64,000 nucleotides of DNA. Origin: Bradyrhizobium sp. RP6 (GTDB lineage Bacteria > Pseudomonadota > Alphaproteobacteria > Rhizobiales > Xanthobacteraceae). The DNA is taken from positions 434,001 through 498,000 of the forward strand of contig NZ_RQIT01000002.1 in NCBI RefSeq assembly GCF_003837805.1, given 5' to 3'. The notes beneath the pieces were generated by a model. It was not told the origin of the DNA. It did not search any database and saw only the letters and a program-made list of their open reading frames with translations. The position numbers were made by a program, and so were the translations under genes. Each line of letters begins with the position of its first letter. Position 1 is the stretch's first letter. This document shows, piece after piece, positions 49,333 to 59,984 of the stretch.

Positions 49333-49695
49333 ATGCCCTATGTCGATGGTTTCGTTCTCGCCGTGCCGAAGGACAAGATCGAGGCCTACAAGGCGATGGC
49401 GGCGACCGCCTGCGCCATCTGGATGGAGCACGGCGCGCTCGATTATGTCGAATGCATCGGCGACGATGTTCCCTATGGCGAGCTCACCTCGTTTCCGCGC
49501 GCAGTGATGGCGAAGGAGGACGAGGTCGTGGTGTTCGCCTGGATCGTCTACCGCGACCGGGAGAGCCGCGATGCCATCAACAAGAAGGTGATGGCGGATC
49601 CCCGGCTGAAAATGGAAGGCATGCCGTTCGATGGCAAGCGCATGATCTACGGCGGCTTCACGACGTTGCTGCGGGCGAGCGACATCGCGAGCTGA
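49333..49695 (+). CDS. DUF1428 family protein (YbaA-like)
   Basis: The 120-residue protein matches the DUF1428 pattern throughout: the start MPYVDGFVLAVPKDKIEAYKAMA, the middle HGALDYVECIGDDVPYGELTSFPRAVMAKEDEVVVFAWIVY with its conserved acidic and aromatic residues, the helix RESRDAINKKVMADP, and the end PFDGKRMIYGGF. This is a dimeric alpha-beta barrel (ferredoxin-like) fold of unknown activity. AAGGAGATCCCTG upstream of ATG gives a strong ribosome site. It is the first chromosomal gene after the phage element. Confidence 0.87.
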   Translation: MPYVDGFVLAVPKDKIEAYKAMAATACAIWMEHGALDYVECIGDDVPYGELTSFPRAVMAKEDEVVVFAWIVYRDRESRDAINKKVMADPRLKMEGMPFDGKRMIYGGFTTLLRASDIAS

Positions 49696-49704
49696 CGAAT
49701 TCCA

Positions 49705-50273
49705 TTACTTGATCTTGTCGTAGGCGGAAGCGAAATCGCCCAGCGGTATCGGGATCGCGATCGTCTCCTTGGCCATGTTCTGGAAGGAGACCTTCAGCTG
49801 CTTGCCCGACCGCAAGGCGGCGAGCAGGTCCGGCGTGACCGGGTCGAGGCGTAGCAGCCGCGGTTCTCGCAGGTCTGGATCTGGAGATCGACCGTCCTGC
49901 CTTCGTCGACCTGGAGCTTGGCACCGATGGGAAGGTTCAGGCCAAGCGGCAACTGCAGCAGCGCCACCGGCGTGCGGGTGTCGGGCGCGATGCGGATGTT
50001 GATCAGGAGGACGGTCTGGCCGGTCTTGGTCAGCACCGCGTTCTGCTCCATCGCGCATTCGAGCGGCGCATCGCGGCCGGCGCTGGTGCAGCGGACGATC
50101 CAGCCGGACTGCCCGGGAGTGCCGTCCGCCTGTGATTGCGTCGGGGCAGGCGCTAGCTGTGTGGCCGGGGCAGGGGGCGCGGTGTTCCTCTTGGCGCCTT
50201 GCTGGGCATGCGCAGCGCCAATTGACAACAAGACAGCTGCGGCAAGGGCGACAAGTCTGGATTGCATGAGCAT
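49705..50273 (-). pseudogene. invasion-associated locus B (IalB) family protein, frameshifted
   Basis: Two overlapping frames together restore an IalB-like protein. The first gives a signal peptide (SRLVALAAAVLLSIGAAHA), a Pro-rich linker and WIVRCTSAGRDAPLECAMEQNAV...LPLGLNLPIGAKLQVDEG...LQIQTCENRGCYAS. The second continues with DPVTPDLLAALRSGKQLKVSFQNMAKETIAIPIPLGDFASAYDKIK. The join requires one missing base between 49845 and 49846. The four Cys pattern (RC, EC, TC, GC) is intact. Family members are periplasmic and were named for erythrocyte invasion in Bartonella, but most soil relatives have no known role. This could be a real mutation or a sequencing error. Confidence 0.78.
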
Positions 50274-50337
50274 GGCGAAACTGCGCTGGCGTGAAACGGG
50301 CGGCTCGCTGTAGCGTCGCTGAAGCCGCAGCGCAAGC

Positions 50338-53300
50338 TTACTCGGCGGCTTCCTTGACGCTGCGGTGCTCGGGGGCCTCGTCGCCTTCGCCGTCGCCCGA
50401 ACGGCCCCAGGTGGCGAACCAGTTGTTGAGCTTGTCGAGATAGAGATAAACCACCGGCGTGGTGAACAGCGTCAGCGCCTGGCTGACGATCAGGCCGCCG
50501 ACCATGGCGTAGCCGAGCGGCTGACGGATCTCGGCGCCGGTGCCGTGACCGAGCATCAAGGGCACACCGCCCAGAAGCGCGGCCATCGTCGTCATCATGA
50601 TCGGGCGGAAACGCAACAACGCGGCCTGGCGGATCGATTCCTCCGGCGTCTTGTGCTCGTCGCGCTCGGCGGCGATCGCGAAATCGACCATCATGATGCC
50701 GTTCTTCTTCACGATGCCGATCAGCAGGATGATGCCGATCAGCGCGATCAGGCTGAAGTCGAAACCCGCCGCCATCAGGATCGCGAGCGCGCCGACGCCG
50801 GCCGAGGGCAGCGTCGACAGGATCGTGATCGGGTGGATGTAGCTCTCGTAGAGAATGCCGAGGATCAGGTAGACCACGACGAGGGCGGCGAGGATCAAGA
50901 GCGGCACGGTGCCGAGCGACTGCTGGAAGGCCTGCGCGGTGCCCTGGAAGCTGGAGTTCAGCGTCGGCGGCGCCCCGAGCTCGGCCATTGCCCGCTGCAC
51001 GGCTTCCGTAGCCTGGCCGAGCGCCACGCCTTGCGCCAGGTTGAAGCTGATCGTGATCGATGGGAACTGGCCTTGATGGCTGATCGAGAGCGGGCGGACC
51101 GGGTCGGTGGTCCAGATTGCGAAGGTCGACAGCGGCACCTGGTCGCCGGTCAACGGCGACTTCAGATAGAGCTTGTTCAAGCTGTCGAGATTGCCCTGCA
51201 TCTCCGGCAGGATTTCGAGAATGACCTTGTAGGTGTTGAGCTGGGTGAAATACTGCGTGACCTGCCGCTGTCCGAAGGCGTCATAGAGCGTGTCGTCGAT
51301 CAACTGCGGCTGGATTCCGTAGCGGGCGGCGGTGTCGCGGTTGATCTTGAGCTGCACCGTTGTGCCCTGAGTCTGCTGGTCGGTCGCGACGTCGCGCAGC
51401 TCCGGCAGGGTCTGCATTTTGGCGAGGATCTTGGGCGCCCATTCGTTGAGCTCGTCAAGATTGGCGTCCTGCAGCGTGAATTCGAACTGCGTGCGCGTCG
51501 GCCGGCCGCCGAGCCGCACGTCCTGGGCCGCCTGCATGTAAAGCCGGGCGCCCTCGACCTTGTCGAACTGCGGACGCAGCCGCGCGATGATCTTCTGAGC
51601 TGAGGCCTCGCGCTGATCGCGAGGTTTCAGCGTGATGAACAGGTTGCCGTTGTTGCCGGCGCGGCCGCTGCCGCCGATCGACATGGCAACGCTGGCAACG
51701 TCGGGATCGGCCATGATGATCTTGCCGAGCTCCTCCTGGCGCCGGGTCATCTCCTTGAACGAAATGTCCTGCGAGGCTTCCGAGGTGGCGGTGATCAGAC
51801 CGACGTCCTGCTGCGGGAAGAAGCCCTTCGGGATCAGGACGAACAGGTAGATCGACAGTCCGAGCGTGACGAAGAAAATCGTAAGCGTGGTGCGCCGCCA
51901 GGCGAGGGCGTGATCGAGCACATATTCGTAGCCGCGCAGCATCGCGTCGAAAGCGCGCTCGCTCCATTGATAGAAGCGGCCGTGCTGCACCTCGCCATGG
52001 GCGCGCAGGAAGCGCGAGGCCATCATCGGCGTCAGGGTGAGCGACACGAACATCGAAACGAAGATGGTCATCGCCAGCACCACGGCGAATTCGCGGAACA
52101 GGCGCCCGATGATGCCGCCCATCAGGAGCAGCGGGATCAGCACCGCGACCAAAGAGATGCTGATCGAGACGATGGTGAAGCCGATTTCCTTGGAGCCCTT
52201 GAAGGCGGCCTCCATCGGCGAGTCGCCTTCCTCGATGTAGCGGGTGATGTTCTCGAGCATCACGATGGCGTCGTCGACCACGAAACCGACCGCGATGGTG
52301 AGTGCCATCAGCGACAGATTGTCGAGCGAATAGCCGACCGGCCACATCAGGGCACACGCGCCCAGCAGCGCCAGCGGAACCGTGACGGTGGGAATGACCG
52401 TCGCCCAGAAGCTGCGCAGGAAAATGAAGATCACCATGACCACGAGGCCGATGGTCAGCAGCAGCGTGAACTGGACGTCCTCGACCGCGGCGCGGATGGT
52501 GGTGGTCCTGTCGCTGATGAGCTCGATCTTGATCGCGGGCGGGATCGCTGCCACGAGGCGCGGCAGGGTCGCCTTGATCCGGTCCACGGTCTCGATGACG
52601 TTGGCGCCGGGCTGCTTGAAGATCACCAGGAAGACGCCGCGTTTGCCATTGGCCCAGGCCGCCTGCTTGGCGTCTTCAGCGGCGCTGACCGCTCGGCCGA
52701 TGTCCCGAATCCGCAACGGACCGCCGTTGCGATAGGCGATGATGACGTCGTTCCAGTCCTTCGACTGGGTGAGTTGGTCGTTGGCGTAGATCGTGTAGGC
52801 GCGTTTTTCGCCGTCGATATTGCCCTTGGGGCTGTCGACCGTGGTGATCGCGATCTGGCTGCGCACGTCCTCCAGCGACAGACCCTTGGCGACGAGCTTC
52901 GCCGGGTCCACCTGAATGCGGATCGAGGGCTTCTGCTGGCCGCCGATGAAGACCTGGGCGACACCCGACAGCTGGCTGATCTGCTGGGCGAGCTGGGCGT
53001 CGACCGCGTCGCTGACGCTGGTCAGCGGCAGCGTCTCTGATGTCGCCGACAATAGCAGGATCGGCGCGTCGGCCGGGTTGACCTTGCGGTAGGTCGGAGG
53101 CGAGGGCAGGTTTTTTGGCAACTGGCCGCTGGCAGCGTTGATGGCGCCCTGGACGTCATTCGCGGCGCCATCGATGTTGCGATTGAGGTCGAACTGGATG
53201 GTGATCGACGCCGTGCCCAGATAGCTCGTCGAGGTCATCTGCGCGATGCCGGGGATCTGGGCGAACTGCCGCTCCAGCGGCTGCGCCACCGAGGAGGCCA

Positions 53301-53484
53301 TCGTCTCGGGGCTGCCGCCGGGCAGGTTGGCGGTGATCTGGATGGTCGGAAAGTCCACCTGCGGCAGCGGCGCAACTGGAAGCAGCGGATAGGCGACGAG
53401 ACCGACGAAGAGGATCCCCGCCATCAGCAGCGAGGTGCCGATGGGATAACGGATGAAAGGTGCCGAAATCCCCCCTTCGGTCAT
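50338..53484 (-). CDS. RND efflux transporter permease (HAE1, MdtB/MdtC-like)
   Basis: The 1048-residue permease starts MTEGGISAPFIRYPIGTSLLMAGILFVGLVAYPLLPVAPLPQVDFPTI, the MdtB/MdtC/MuxB type N terminus, has twelve hydrophobic helices and the proton-relay pair in VGFVVDDAIVMLENITRY. The C-terminal motif is GIVKKNGIMMVDFAIA. E. coli and Pseudomonas systems of this class need two different permeases (MdtB plus MdtC), but only one is present here. It overlaps the upstream adaptor by four bases (ATGA-type) and forms an operon with it. The substrate is unknown; a bile-salt, flavonoid or aminocoumarin-like drug is possible from family knowledge. Confidence 0.92.
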   Translation of the reverse strand: MTEGGISAPFIRYPIGTSLLMAGILFVGLVAYPLLPVAPLPQVDFPTIQITANLPGGSPETMASSVAQPLERQFAQIPGIAQMTSTSYLGTASITIQFDLNRNIDGAANDVQGAINAASGQLPKNLPSPPTYRKVNPADAPILLLSATSETLPLTSVSDAVDAQLAQQISQLSGVAQVFIGGQQKPSIRIQVDPAKLVAKGLSLEDVRSQIAITTVDSPKGNIDGEKRAYTIYANDQLTQSKDWNDVIIAYRNGGPLRIRDIGRAVSAAEDAKQAAWANGKRGVFLVIFKQPGANVIETVDRIKATLPRLVAAIPPAIKIELISDRTTTIRAAVEDVQFTLLLTIGLVVMVIFIFLRSFWATVIPTVTVPLALLGACALMWPVGYSLDNLSLMALTIAVGFVVDDAIVMLENITRYIEEGDSPMEAAFKGSKEIGFTIVSISISLVAVLIPLLLMGGIIGRLFREFAVVLAMTIFVSMFVSLTLTPMMASRFLRAHGEVQHGRFYQWSERAFDAMLRGYEYVLDHALAWRRTTLTIFFVTLGLSIYLFVLIPKGFFPQQDVGLITATSEASQDISFKEMTRRQEELGKIIMADPDVASVAMSIGGSGRAGNNGNLFITLKPRDQREASAQKIIARLRPQFDKVEGARLYMQAAQDVRLGGRPTRTQFEFTLQDANLDELNEWAPKILAKMQTLPELRDVATDQQTQGTTVQLKINRDTAARYGIQPQLIDDTLYDAFGQRQVTQYFTQLNTYKVILEILPEMQGNLDSLNKLYLKSPLTGDQVPLSTFAIWTTDPVRPLSISHQGQFPSITISFNLAQGVALGQATEAVQRAMAELGAPPTLNSSFQGTAQAFQQSLGTVPLLILAALVVVYLILGILYESYIHPITILSTLPSAGVGALAILMAAGFDFSLIALIGIILLIGIVKKNGIMMVDFAIAAERDEHKTPEESIRQAALLRFRPIMMTTMAALLGGVPLMLGHGTGAEIRQPLGYAMVGGLIVSQALTLFTTPVVYLYLDKLNNWFATWGRSGDGEGDEAPEHRSVKEAAE

Positions 53485-54647
53485 TCCTGTCGCACCTTGC
53501 TCTGGGCCGGATCGGAGCTTGCCACTGCCGTCGACACGAGGCTTCCGGGCTGGACCTTGAACTGGCCGCCGACGATCACCTGCTGGCCCGGGCTCAAGCC
53601 TTCCTCGATGACCGAACGTCCATCGATGCCATAGCTGACCTTGACCTTGTGAACCTCGGCCTTGTTGTCCTGATTGACCGTATAGGCGTAGAGGCCGTTG
53701 GTGGAATGCTGGACCGCGTCATCAGGAACAACGGTCGCGTCCTTCAGTGTCCGCACCAGGAGCCGCGTCGAAACCGACCGGCCCGGCCACAGCGCGTGGT
53801 CCTTGTTGTCGAACACTGCCTTGAGACGGATCGTCCCGCTGGTCGTGTCGACCTGGTTGTTAATGACCGCGAGCTTGCCCTCGGCCAGCGTCTTCTTGCC
53901 GTCGGTCGTGAAGGCGATCACCTTCAGCGCGCCGGCCTTCTGGCCCTCGGTGATATAGGGGAGCTGGTCTTCCGGAGCGGTGAAGATCACGGCGATCGGT
54001 TCGACCTGCGAGATCATGACGATGCCCGTCTGGGTCGAGGCGTTGACGATGTTGCCGATGTCGACCTGGCGGAGTCCGGCGACACCGGTGATCGGTGCCT
54101 TGATCTGCGTGTAGTCGAGCTGGGTCTGGGCGTTGGCGATCGCAGCTTCGTCGGCGGCGATCTGGGCGGTGAGCTGCGCGACGGTGGAGCGCTGGGTATC
54201 CACCCGCTGTGTTGTTGCGAATTCGCCGAGCTTCACGGCGCGCTGGAGCTCTAGATTGGCGTTGGCGAGGTTTGCCTCGTCCTGCGCCTTCTTGGCCTTG
54301 GCCTGGTCAAGCGCGGCTTGATAGGGCCGGGGATCGATCGAGACCAGAAGGTCGCCCTGCTGGACGATCTGGCCCTCCTTGAACTCGAGCCTGATGATCT
54401 GGCCGTCGACCCGGCTGCGGACCTGGACGGTGTTGAAGCCCTGAACCGTGCCGAGACCGGTCAGGTAGACCGGGAAGTCGGTCTTCTGGACCGGCGCGAC
54501 GCTGACAGGAACAGCGGACGGGCGCGGCGACGCTTTCTGGGCTATCCGGGTCTGTCCGGCCGAGCCGAATCTCTGCCATCCATAGTAACCTGCGGAGGCC
54601 ACGGCCGCGACGATCAAAATCCAGAGGATCGGCCGGGACTTTTTCAT
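53481..54647 (-). CDS. RND efflux periplasmic adaptor (MdtA-like)
   Basis: The 388-residue adaptor is taken from ATG 54647 (MKKSRPILWILIVAAVASAGYYGWQ), preceded by GAGACGAT; the frame extends to 54752 but without a ribosome site and with a non-signal N terminus. It has an N-terminal membrane anchor, lipoyl-like halves (VRSRVDGQIIRLEFKEGQIVQQGDLLVSIDP and YTQIKAPITGVAGLRQVDIGNIV) and a coiled hairpin in between, then beta-barrel and membrane-proximal domains. It joins the inner-membrane permease downstream to an outer-membrane channel encoded elsewhere. Confidence 0.9.
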   Translation of the reverse strand: MKKSRPILWILIVAAVASAGYYGWQRFGSAGQTRIAQKASPRPSAVPVSVAPVQKTDFPVYLTGLGTVQGFNTVQVRSRVDGQIIRLEFKEGQIVQQGDLLVSIDPRPYQAALDQAKAKKAQDEANLANANLELQRAVKLGEFATTQRVDTQRSTVAQLTAQIAADEAAIANAQTQLDYTQIKAPITGVAGLRQVDIGNIVNASTQTGIVMISQVEPIAVIFTAPEDQLPYITEGQKAGALKVIAFTTDGKKTLAEGKLAVINNQVDTTSGTIRLKAVFDNKDHALWPGRSVSTRLLVRTLKDATVVPDDAVQHSTNGLYAYTVNQDNKAEVHKVKVSYGIDGRSVIEEGLSPGQQVIVGGQFKVQPGSLVSTAVASSDPAQSKVRQE

Positions 54648-55023
54648 ATCGTCTCGTATCGGCTTTTGTGCCCTACGCTTACGAATTATGGGGCAATCAT
54701 ACGGTTCCAGCGCGCTTGTATAATACACGCCAAGTTCCAGTGTAAACAGCACTATCGGTCCAGAAACCTAAACAATTGGAAAGCTTTGCACCCCTTGGGC
54801 AGTGCTCTGGCGCGGCGCTGTGCAGCGCTGCATTTTTTCGGCCGCGACCGATCGGGCGCGCCCCCGCTTGCGCGGCACCGATAGTGGTGTGTTCAGGCCG
54901 AATGGCGCCGCGGAGTCTTGGTTCGTTCAGTCACGAGAACGGTTCTAAATCTCGTGGAGGCCGTTTCGGTTGTCAGGGATTTCGGCATCGTTCATATCGG
55001 CGGCGCCATGAATGGAGCGCAGG
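54648..55023. other. 376-bp intergenic region, nothing recognised
   Basis: The gap between the divergent MdtA-like adaptor and the 79-aa protein shows no gene. It includes an AT-rich stretch at 54665-54785 that may hold the adaptor promoter, and a GC-rich stretch after 54790 with partial short inverted repeats (for example GGCGCGGCGCTGTGCAGCGC). I see no assignable operator. Confidence 0.4.
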
Positions 55024-55263
55024 ATGGACGAGCTGAACGGCAAGCTGATCGCGTGTCAGATTCTGATCACGGGATTGATCGCGCGTGTCGCCAACGAGCA
55101 GCGCGATCCCTTGCGCTTCCTCACCGACTTTCGCGACGAGATCAAAGCCGTCGTGAAGGGCGTGAACATCGCCGGCATGGACAACACCGATCGCGTGCGC
55201 GCCGTCGCGCAGAAGACCGTCGACGAATTGTTCTCCCTGATGAAGCCGCCGAGCAGCGACTGA
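55024..55263 (+). CDS. hypothetical protein, 79 aa
   Basis: Starting at ATG 55024, which is preceded by GGAGCGCAGG (an in-frame ATG at 55012 lies closer to the AATGGAGCG), the ORF encodes a helical protein (MDELNGKLIACQILITGLIARVANEQRDPLRFLTDFRDEIKAVVKGVNIAG ... VRAVAQKTVDELFSLM). A hydrophobic first helix (LIACQILITGLIARVA) may be buried rather than a membrane span. I do not recognise a family. It precedes the iron-uptake operon by 190 bases but its relation to iron is unknown. Confidence 0.55.
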   Translation: MDELNGKLIACQILITGLIARVANEQRDPLRFLTDFRDEIKAVVKGVNIAGMDNTDRVRAVAQKTVDELFSLMKPPSSD

Positions 55264-55288
55264 GAGCGAGTGGTCTATCTGCGTCGTG

Positions 55289-55349
55289 TTTAGAACGAGT
55301 CCAGTATCATCTTAGAACGATTTCAAGCTGCAGTTTAGAATCGTTTTGA
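55289..55349. promoter_or_regulatory. three ICE/Irr-box-like sites upstream of the TonB receptor
   Basis: Three closely spaced elements resemble the TTTAGAA-NNN-TTCTAAA Irr (iron control) consensus: TTTAGAACGAGTCCA (55289-55303), TTAGAACGATTTCAA (55312-55326) and TTTAGAATCGTTTTGA (55334-55349). The left half is exact in the first and third; right halves are degenerate. They lie 105-165 bases before the receptor ATG, which fits iron-responsive control by Irr. Confidence 0.5.
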
Positions 55350-55453
55350 TCTGGATTGATTCAAGGGTTCTCGCGAGCGGCTCGCATTGACCCGCTATTT
55401 TGTGGCCGATACCAACAGCCATCGTTCGTCGAAGTGAATGAGCGAACAGGAAG

Positions 55454-57868
55454 ATGGGGCGTTTGGTAATGGGGCAGGTGGTCGCACCGAAGTCGTTGCG
55501 TTCGGTCGCAGCATTCGATCCGTTGGATGAGAGGTCCACGGGCGTATACGGCAAAAAGGTTTCGGCGGTCGCGAGCTTGATCGCGGTGGCGTCGGTGTCG
55601 GGCGGCGCCCAAGCGCAGCAGTCGAACCTGCCGCCGGTGACGGTCGATGCTCCGGTCGAGCGGCCGCGTCCGGCGGCCTCGAAGCCTTCGCCTGAGCAGG
55701 TGCGCGCCCGCAATGCGCTGCGCCGCGCCGCGCAACGCCAGCAGGCGCAGCAGACGGCTCCCACCACGCCGTCCGGCGCCCCCGACGGCAATCCCTATGC
55801 CGACCCGGCGGCGCCCTACAAGGTCGATCACGTGCAGGCCTCGGGCAAGTTTCCCGAGAAGATGCTGAACACGCCGAAGTCCATCACGGTGCTCAGCAAG
55901 GAAGTGCTCGAGGACAAGAACGCCACGACGCTGAAGGAAATCGGACGCTCGACGGCGGGCGTGACGCTCGGCTCGGGCGAGGGCGGCAACGCGTTCGGCG
56001 ACCGCTTTTTCATCCGCGGCTTCGACGCGCGCAACGACGTCTTCATCGACGGCATCCGTGATCCCGCCGTTTCCATCCGCGAGAACTTCTTCACCGAGCA
56101 GATCGAAATTCTGCGCGGCCCGGCATCCTCCTATGCCGGTCGCGGCACCGCCGGCGGCGCCATCAACATCGTCACCAAGCAGGCCGGCGACGTCAATTTC
56201 AAGCGGATGGATAGCGAGTTCGGTACCGATATGACCAAGCGCGTCACACTCGACGTGAACCAGGTCATCGATCCGACCTTCTCGGTGCGCACCGGTGGTC
56301 TTTTCCAGGACGCCAACGTTGCCGGACGCAACTACGTCACCGACAATCGCTGGGGCAGCTTCATTTCGACCAAGTATACCCCGACCAACGACATCAAGAT
56401 CACGACCAACTACGTCCATACCGATCTCAGCGGCTATCCGGATTTCGGCGTGCCCTATTATAAGCAGGGCAACGTGCCGGTGACCTCGGCGGGCATTCCG
56501 CGTGGCAATTGGTACGGCTTCCTCAACCGCGATTTCCAGACCGCGCGGCAGGATTTCGGCACCGGCATCATCGAGTACAAGGTCAACGAGGCCATTACCC
56601 TGACAAGCAAGGTGCGCGGCGAGCATTCGCTGCTCAACTACATCGGCACGCTGCCGCAGAACCCGAACACGACCAGTCCCAATCCGTTGCTCTGGACCAC
56701 GACGGCGAGCGCGCAGAGCCGCTACCAGAACGTCGACGTATGGGCCAACCAGAACGAGGCCACGTTCAAGCTCGACACCGGCGGGGTCAAGCACACTGCG
56801 GTGTTCGGCGTCGAATATTCGAACGAGAACATCTCGATCGACCGCTATGCAGGTCTCGCGTCAGAACTGTCCGGCTCGGCTTTCACGAGCAACGGTGCCG
56901 TGACGGGGGTCAATCTCTACTCCCCGCAATACACCAACATTCCCTTCGGCACGCCGTCACTGCTTGGAAACCCGACGCGGTATGGCGTCAACACCAGCAG
57001 CGTGTATGTGATGGATACCGCGAACTGGCAGGACACCATCATCGTCAACGGCGGCGTGCGCTACGACGGCTATAGCCAGAGCGCCTCGAACAATAGTCCG
57101 AACTATGTGAAGCAGAACTCCGATCTCGTGAACTACAACGTCGGTGTGGTCTACAAGCCGATGTCGATCGGCAGCGTCTATGCCGCCTATGCGACGTCGG
57201 CCAATCCGTTCGGGTCGGAGCTGGACGCGACCGGCACCGAATACGGCGGCGTTCCCCCGAACTCGACCATCCTGCTCGGGCCCGAGCGCAACAAGGCGAT
57301 CGAGCTCGGCACCAAATGGGAGCTTGCGGATCGCCACCTGCTGGTGACCGGTGCGCTGTTCCAGACCACCAAGGACAACGCGCGCGAGACCGTCAACAAC
57401 CTGCTCACATCGGGTGCTGCCTACAGGATCCAGGGCATCGACATCGAAGCGGAAGGCAAGATCACCGACCGCTGGAGCATCTTCGGTGGCCTGGTGCTGA
57501 TGCAGTCGAAGGTCACACAGAGCGGCGTCGCCTCGAATATCGGGCTGCAGCTTGCGAACATCGCTCACCAATCGTTCAGCATGCTGACCAAGTACAAGTT
57601 CGATGACGGTTGGGAGCTCGGCGGCCAGGCGGTGTATCGCTCCAAGGTCTATGGCGGCACGTTCGCGGCCAACACCAACGAGCTGCCGAGCTATTGGCGT
57701 TTCGACGCGTTCGTCGAGAAGAAGATCGACCAGAACTGGACCATGAAATTCTACGCGCAGAACCTGACCAACAAGCTCTATTACGACTCGTTCTATCGCA
57801 GCAACGTTCCGTTCGTGGCGGTCGCGCCGGGACGGGCATTCTATGTCGTGACAACGGCGAAGTTCTGA
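55454..57868 (+). CDS. TonB-dependent siderophore receptor (Fiu/CirA-like)
   Basis: The 804-residue outer-membrane receptor has an export signal ([22 protein letters not shown], after a 35-residue leader), a plug domain ([68 protein letters not shown]...[29 protein letters not shown]) and a beta-barrel ending in Phe (YVVTTAKF). The closeness to Fiu and catecholate receptors, together with the adjoining PiuC-type dioxygenase, suggests import of catecholate siderophores or linked compounds. It is the first gene of an operon of five. An ATG at 55469 is an alternative start. Confidence 0.9.
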   Translation: MGRLVMGQVVAPKSLRSVAAFDPLDERSTGVYGKKVSAVASLIAVASVSGGAQAQQSNLPPVTVDAPVERPRPAASKPSPEQVRARNALRRAAQRQQAQQTAPTTPSGAPDGNPYADPAAPYKVDHVQASGKFPEKMLNTPKSITVLSKEVLEDKNATTLKEIGRSTAGVTLGSGEGGNAFGDRFFIRGFDARNDVFIDGIRDPAVSIRENFFTEQIEILRGPASSYAGRGTAGGAINIVTKQAGDVNFKRMDSEFGTDMTKRVTLDVNQVIDPTFSVRTGGLFQDANVAGRNYVTDNRWGSFISTKYTPTNDIKITTNYVHTDLSGYPDFGVPYYKQGNVPVTSAGIPRGNWYGFLNRDFQTARQDFGTGIIEYKVNEAITLTSKVRGEHSLLNYIGTLPQNPNTTSPNPLLWTTTASAQSRYQNVDVWANQNEATFKLDTGGVKHTAVFGVEYSNENISIDRYAGLASELSGSAFTSNGAVTGVNLYSPQYTNIPFGTPSLLGNPTRYGVNTSSVYVMDTANWQDTIIVNGGVRYDGYSQSASNNSPNYVKQNSDLVNYNVGVVYKPMSIGSVYAAYATSANPFGSELDATGTEYGGVPPNSTILLGPERNKAIELGTKWELADRHLLVTGALFQTTKDNARETVNNLLTSGAAYRIQGIDIEAEGKITDRWSIFGGLVLMQSKVTQSGVASNIGLQLANIAHQSFSMLTKYKFDDGWELGGQAVYRSKVYGGTFAANTNELPSYWRFDAFVEKKIDQNWTMKFYAQNLTNKLYYDSFYRSNVPFVAVAPGRAFYVVTTAKF

Positions 57869-57870
57869 CC

Positions 57871-58556
57871 ATGTTGACGTGCCTGCCAGGCGTTCTCAGC
57901 AAGGATGATGTGGCGGATTTCCGCCGCATCATGGACGTGAGCGACTGGGAGGACGGTCGCTCCACCGCCGGCGCGCAGTCGGCGATGGTCAAGCGCAACG
58001 AGCAATTGCCGCCGGACAGCGAGGTCGCGCGCAAGCTCGGTAACCGCATCATCTCGGCGCTGACTTCGAACCCTCGATTTATCGCCGCGGCGATCCCGCT
58101 GCAGATCTTTCCGCCGCTGTTCAACCGCTATGCGGCGAGCAGCGGTCATCATTTCGGACTGCACGTCGACAATGCGATCCGCGGCGATCGCCTGACCGGC
58201 CTTCGCATCCGCACCGACCTGTCGGTCACGCTGTTCCTCGCCGAACCGGAGGAGTACGACGGTGGCGAACTCGTGATCGAGGACACCTACGGTTCGCACG
58301 AGGTCAAGTTGCCAGCCGGGGACTGCGTGCTCTATCCCTCTACCAGCCTCCATCTGGTCACCCCCGTGACCAGGGGAACGCGGGTTGCGTCTTTCTTCTG
58401 GCTTCAGAGCATGATACGGGACGATCAAGCTCGGAGCATGATCTTTGACCTCGACACCGCGATACAGGCGCTGGTGGAACGGCTCGGGCGTGACGATCCC
58501 GAAACGGTCAAATTGACGGGTATCTATCACAACCTCATTCGCTACTGGGCCGAAGT

Positions 58557-58560
<4 letters not shown>
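57871..58560 (+). CDS. piuC: Fe2+/2-oxoglutarate-dependent dioxygenase (PiuC/YbiX family)
   Basis: The 229-residue enzyme starts at ATG 57871, two bases after the receptor stop. It has the PKHD-type hydroxylase fold: the iron ligand pair His/Asp in [12 protein letters not shown] (HxD) and the distal His in [15 protein letters not shown], followed by Arg for 2-oxoglutarate ([13 protein letters not shown]). The [12 protein letters not shown] strand is typical. PiuC is commonly adjacent to TonB-dependent receptors and is needed in some Pseudomonas strains for uptake of siderophore-drug conjugates; its substrate is not known. It overlaps the exbB start (ATGA). Confidence 0.9.
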
Positions 58561-59513
<953 letters not shown>

Positions 59514-59516
59514 ACC

Positions 59517-59975
59517 ATGGGTGTTTCGCTAGCAGACAACGACGGCGAAGACGACGATTTCTCGGAAACGCATGACATCAACGTCACGCCGTTCATCGAC
59601 GTCATCCTGGTTCTGCTGATCATCTTCATGGTCGCGGCCCCGCTTTCCACCGTCGATCTGCCGATCGATCTGCCGACGTCGAGCGCGACACCGCAGAAGA
59701 AGCCGGACAAGCCGACCTATCTGAGCATCAAGCCCGACCTGACGCTCGCGATCGGAGAGAGCCCGGTTCACCGGGCAGAGTTGATCGGGACCCTCGACGG
59801 CCTGCCCGACATGAGCAAGGATAAGTATGTGTTCCTGCGCGCCGATCGCTCGGTGCCATATGGAGAGTTGATGGGCGTGATGGAGCTGCTGCGCTCAGGC
59901 GGCTATACGCGGGTGAAGCTGGTCGCGCTGGAAGGCGCGCCGGGGGCGCCTGCGCCAGGCGCCGCTCAGCCTTAG
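59517..59975 (+). CDS. exbD: TonB-system biopolymer transport protein ExbD
   Basis: The 152-residue protein has an acidic cytoplasmic N terminus, a single membrane helix with the essential Asp (DINVTPFIDVILVLLIIFMVAAPL, Asp about residue 30) and a periplasmic domain ending in KLVALEGAPGAPAPGAAQP. The pattern NVTPFIDVxLVLLIIFMV is the ExbD/TolR hallmark. It follows exbB after three bases and precedes tonB after nine, forming the energising trio. Confidence 0.94.
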   Translation: MGVSLADNDGEDDDFSETHDINVTPFIDVILVLLIIFMVAAPLSTVDLPIDLPTSSATPQKKPDKPTYLSIKPDLTLAIGESPVHRAELIGTLDGLPDMSKDKYVFLRADRSVPYGELMGVMELLRSGGYTRVKLVALEGAPGAPAPGAAQP

Positions 59976-59984
59976 AGGCCCGTC

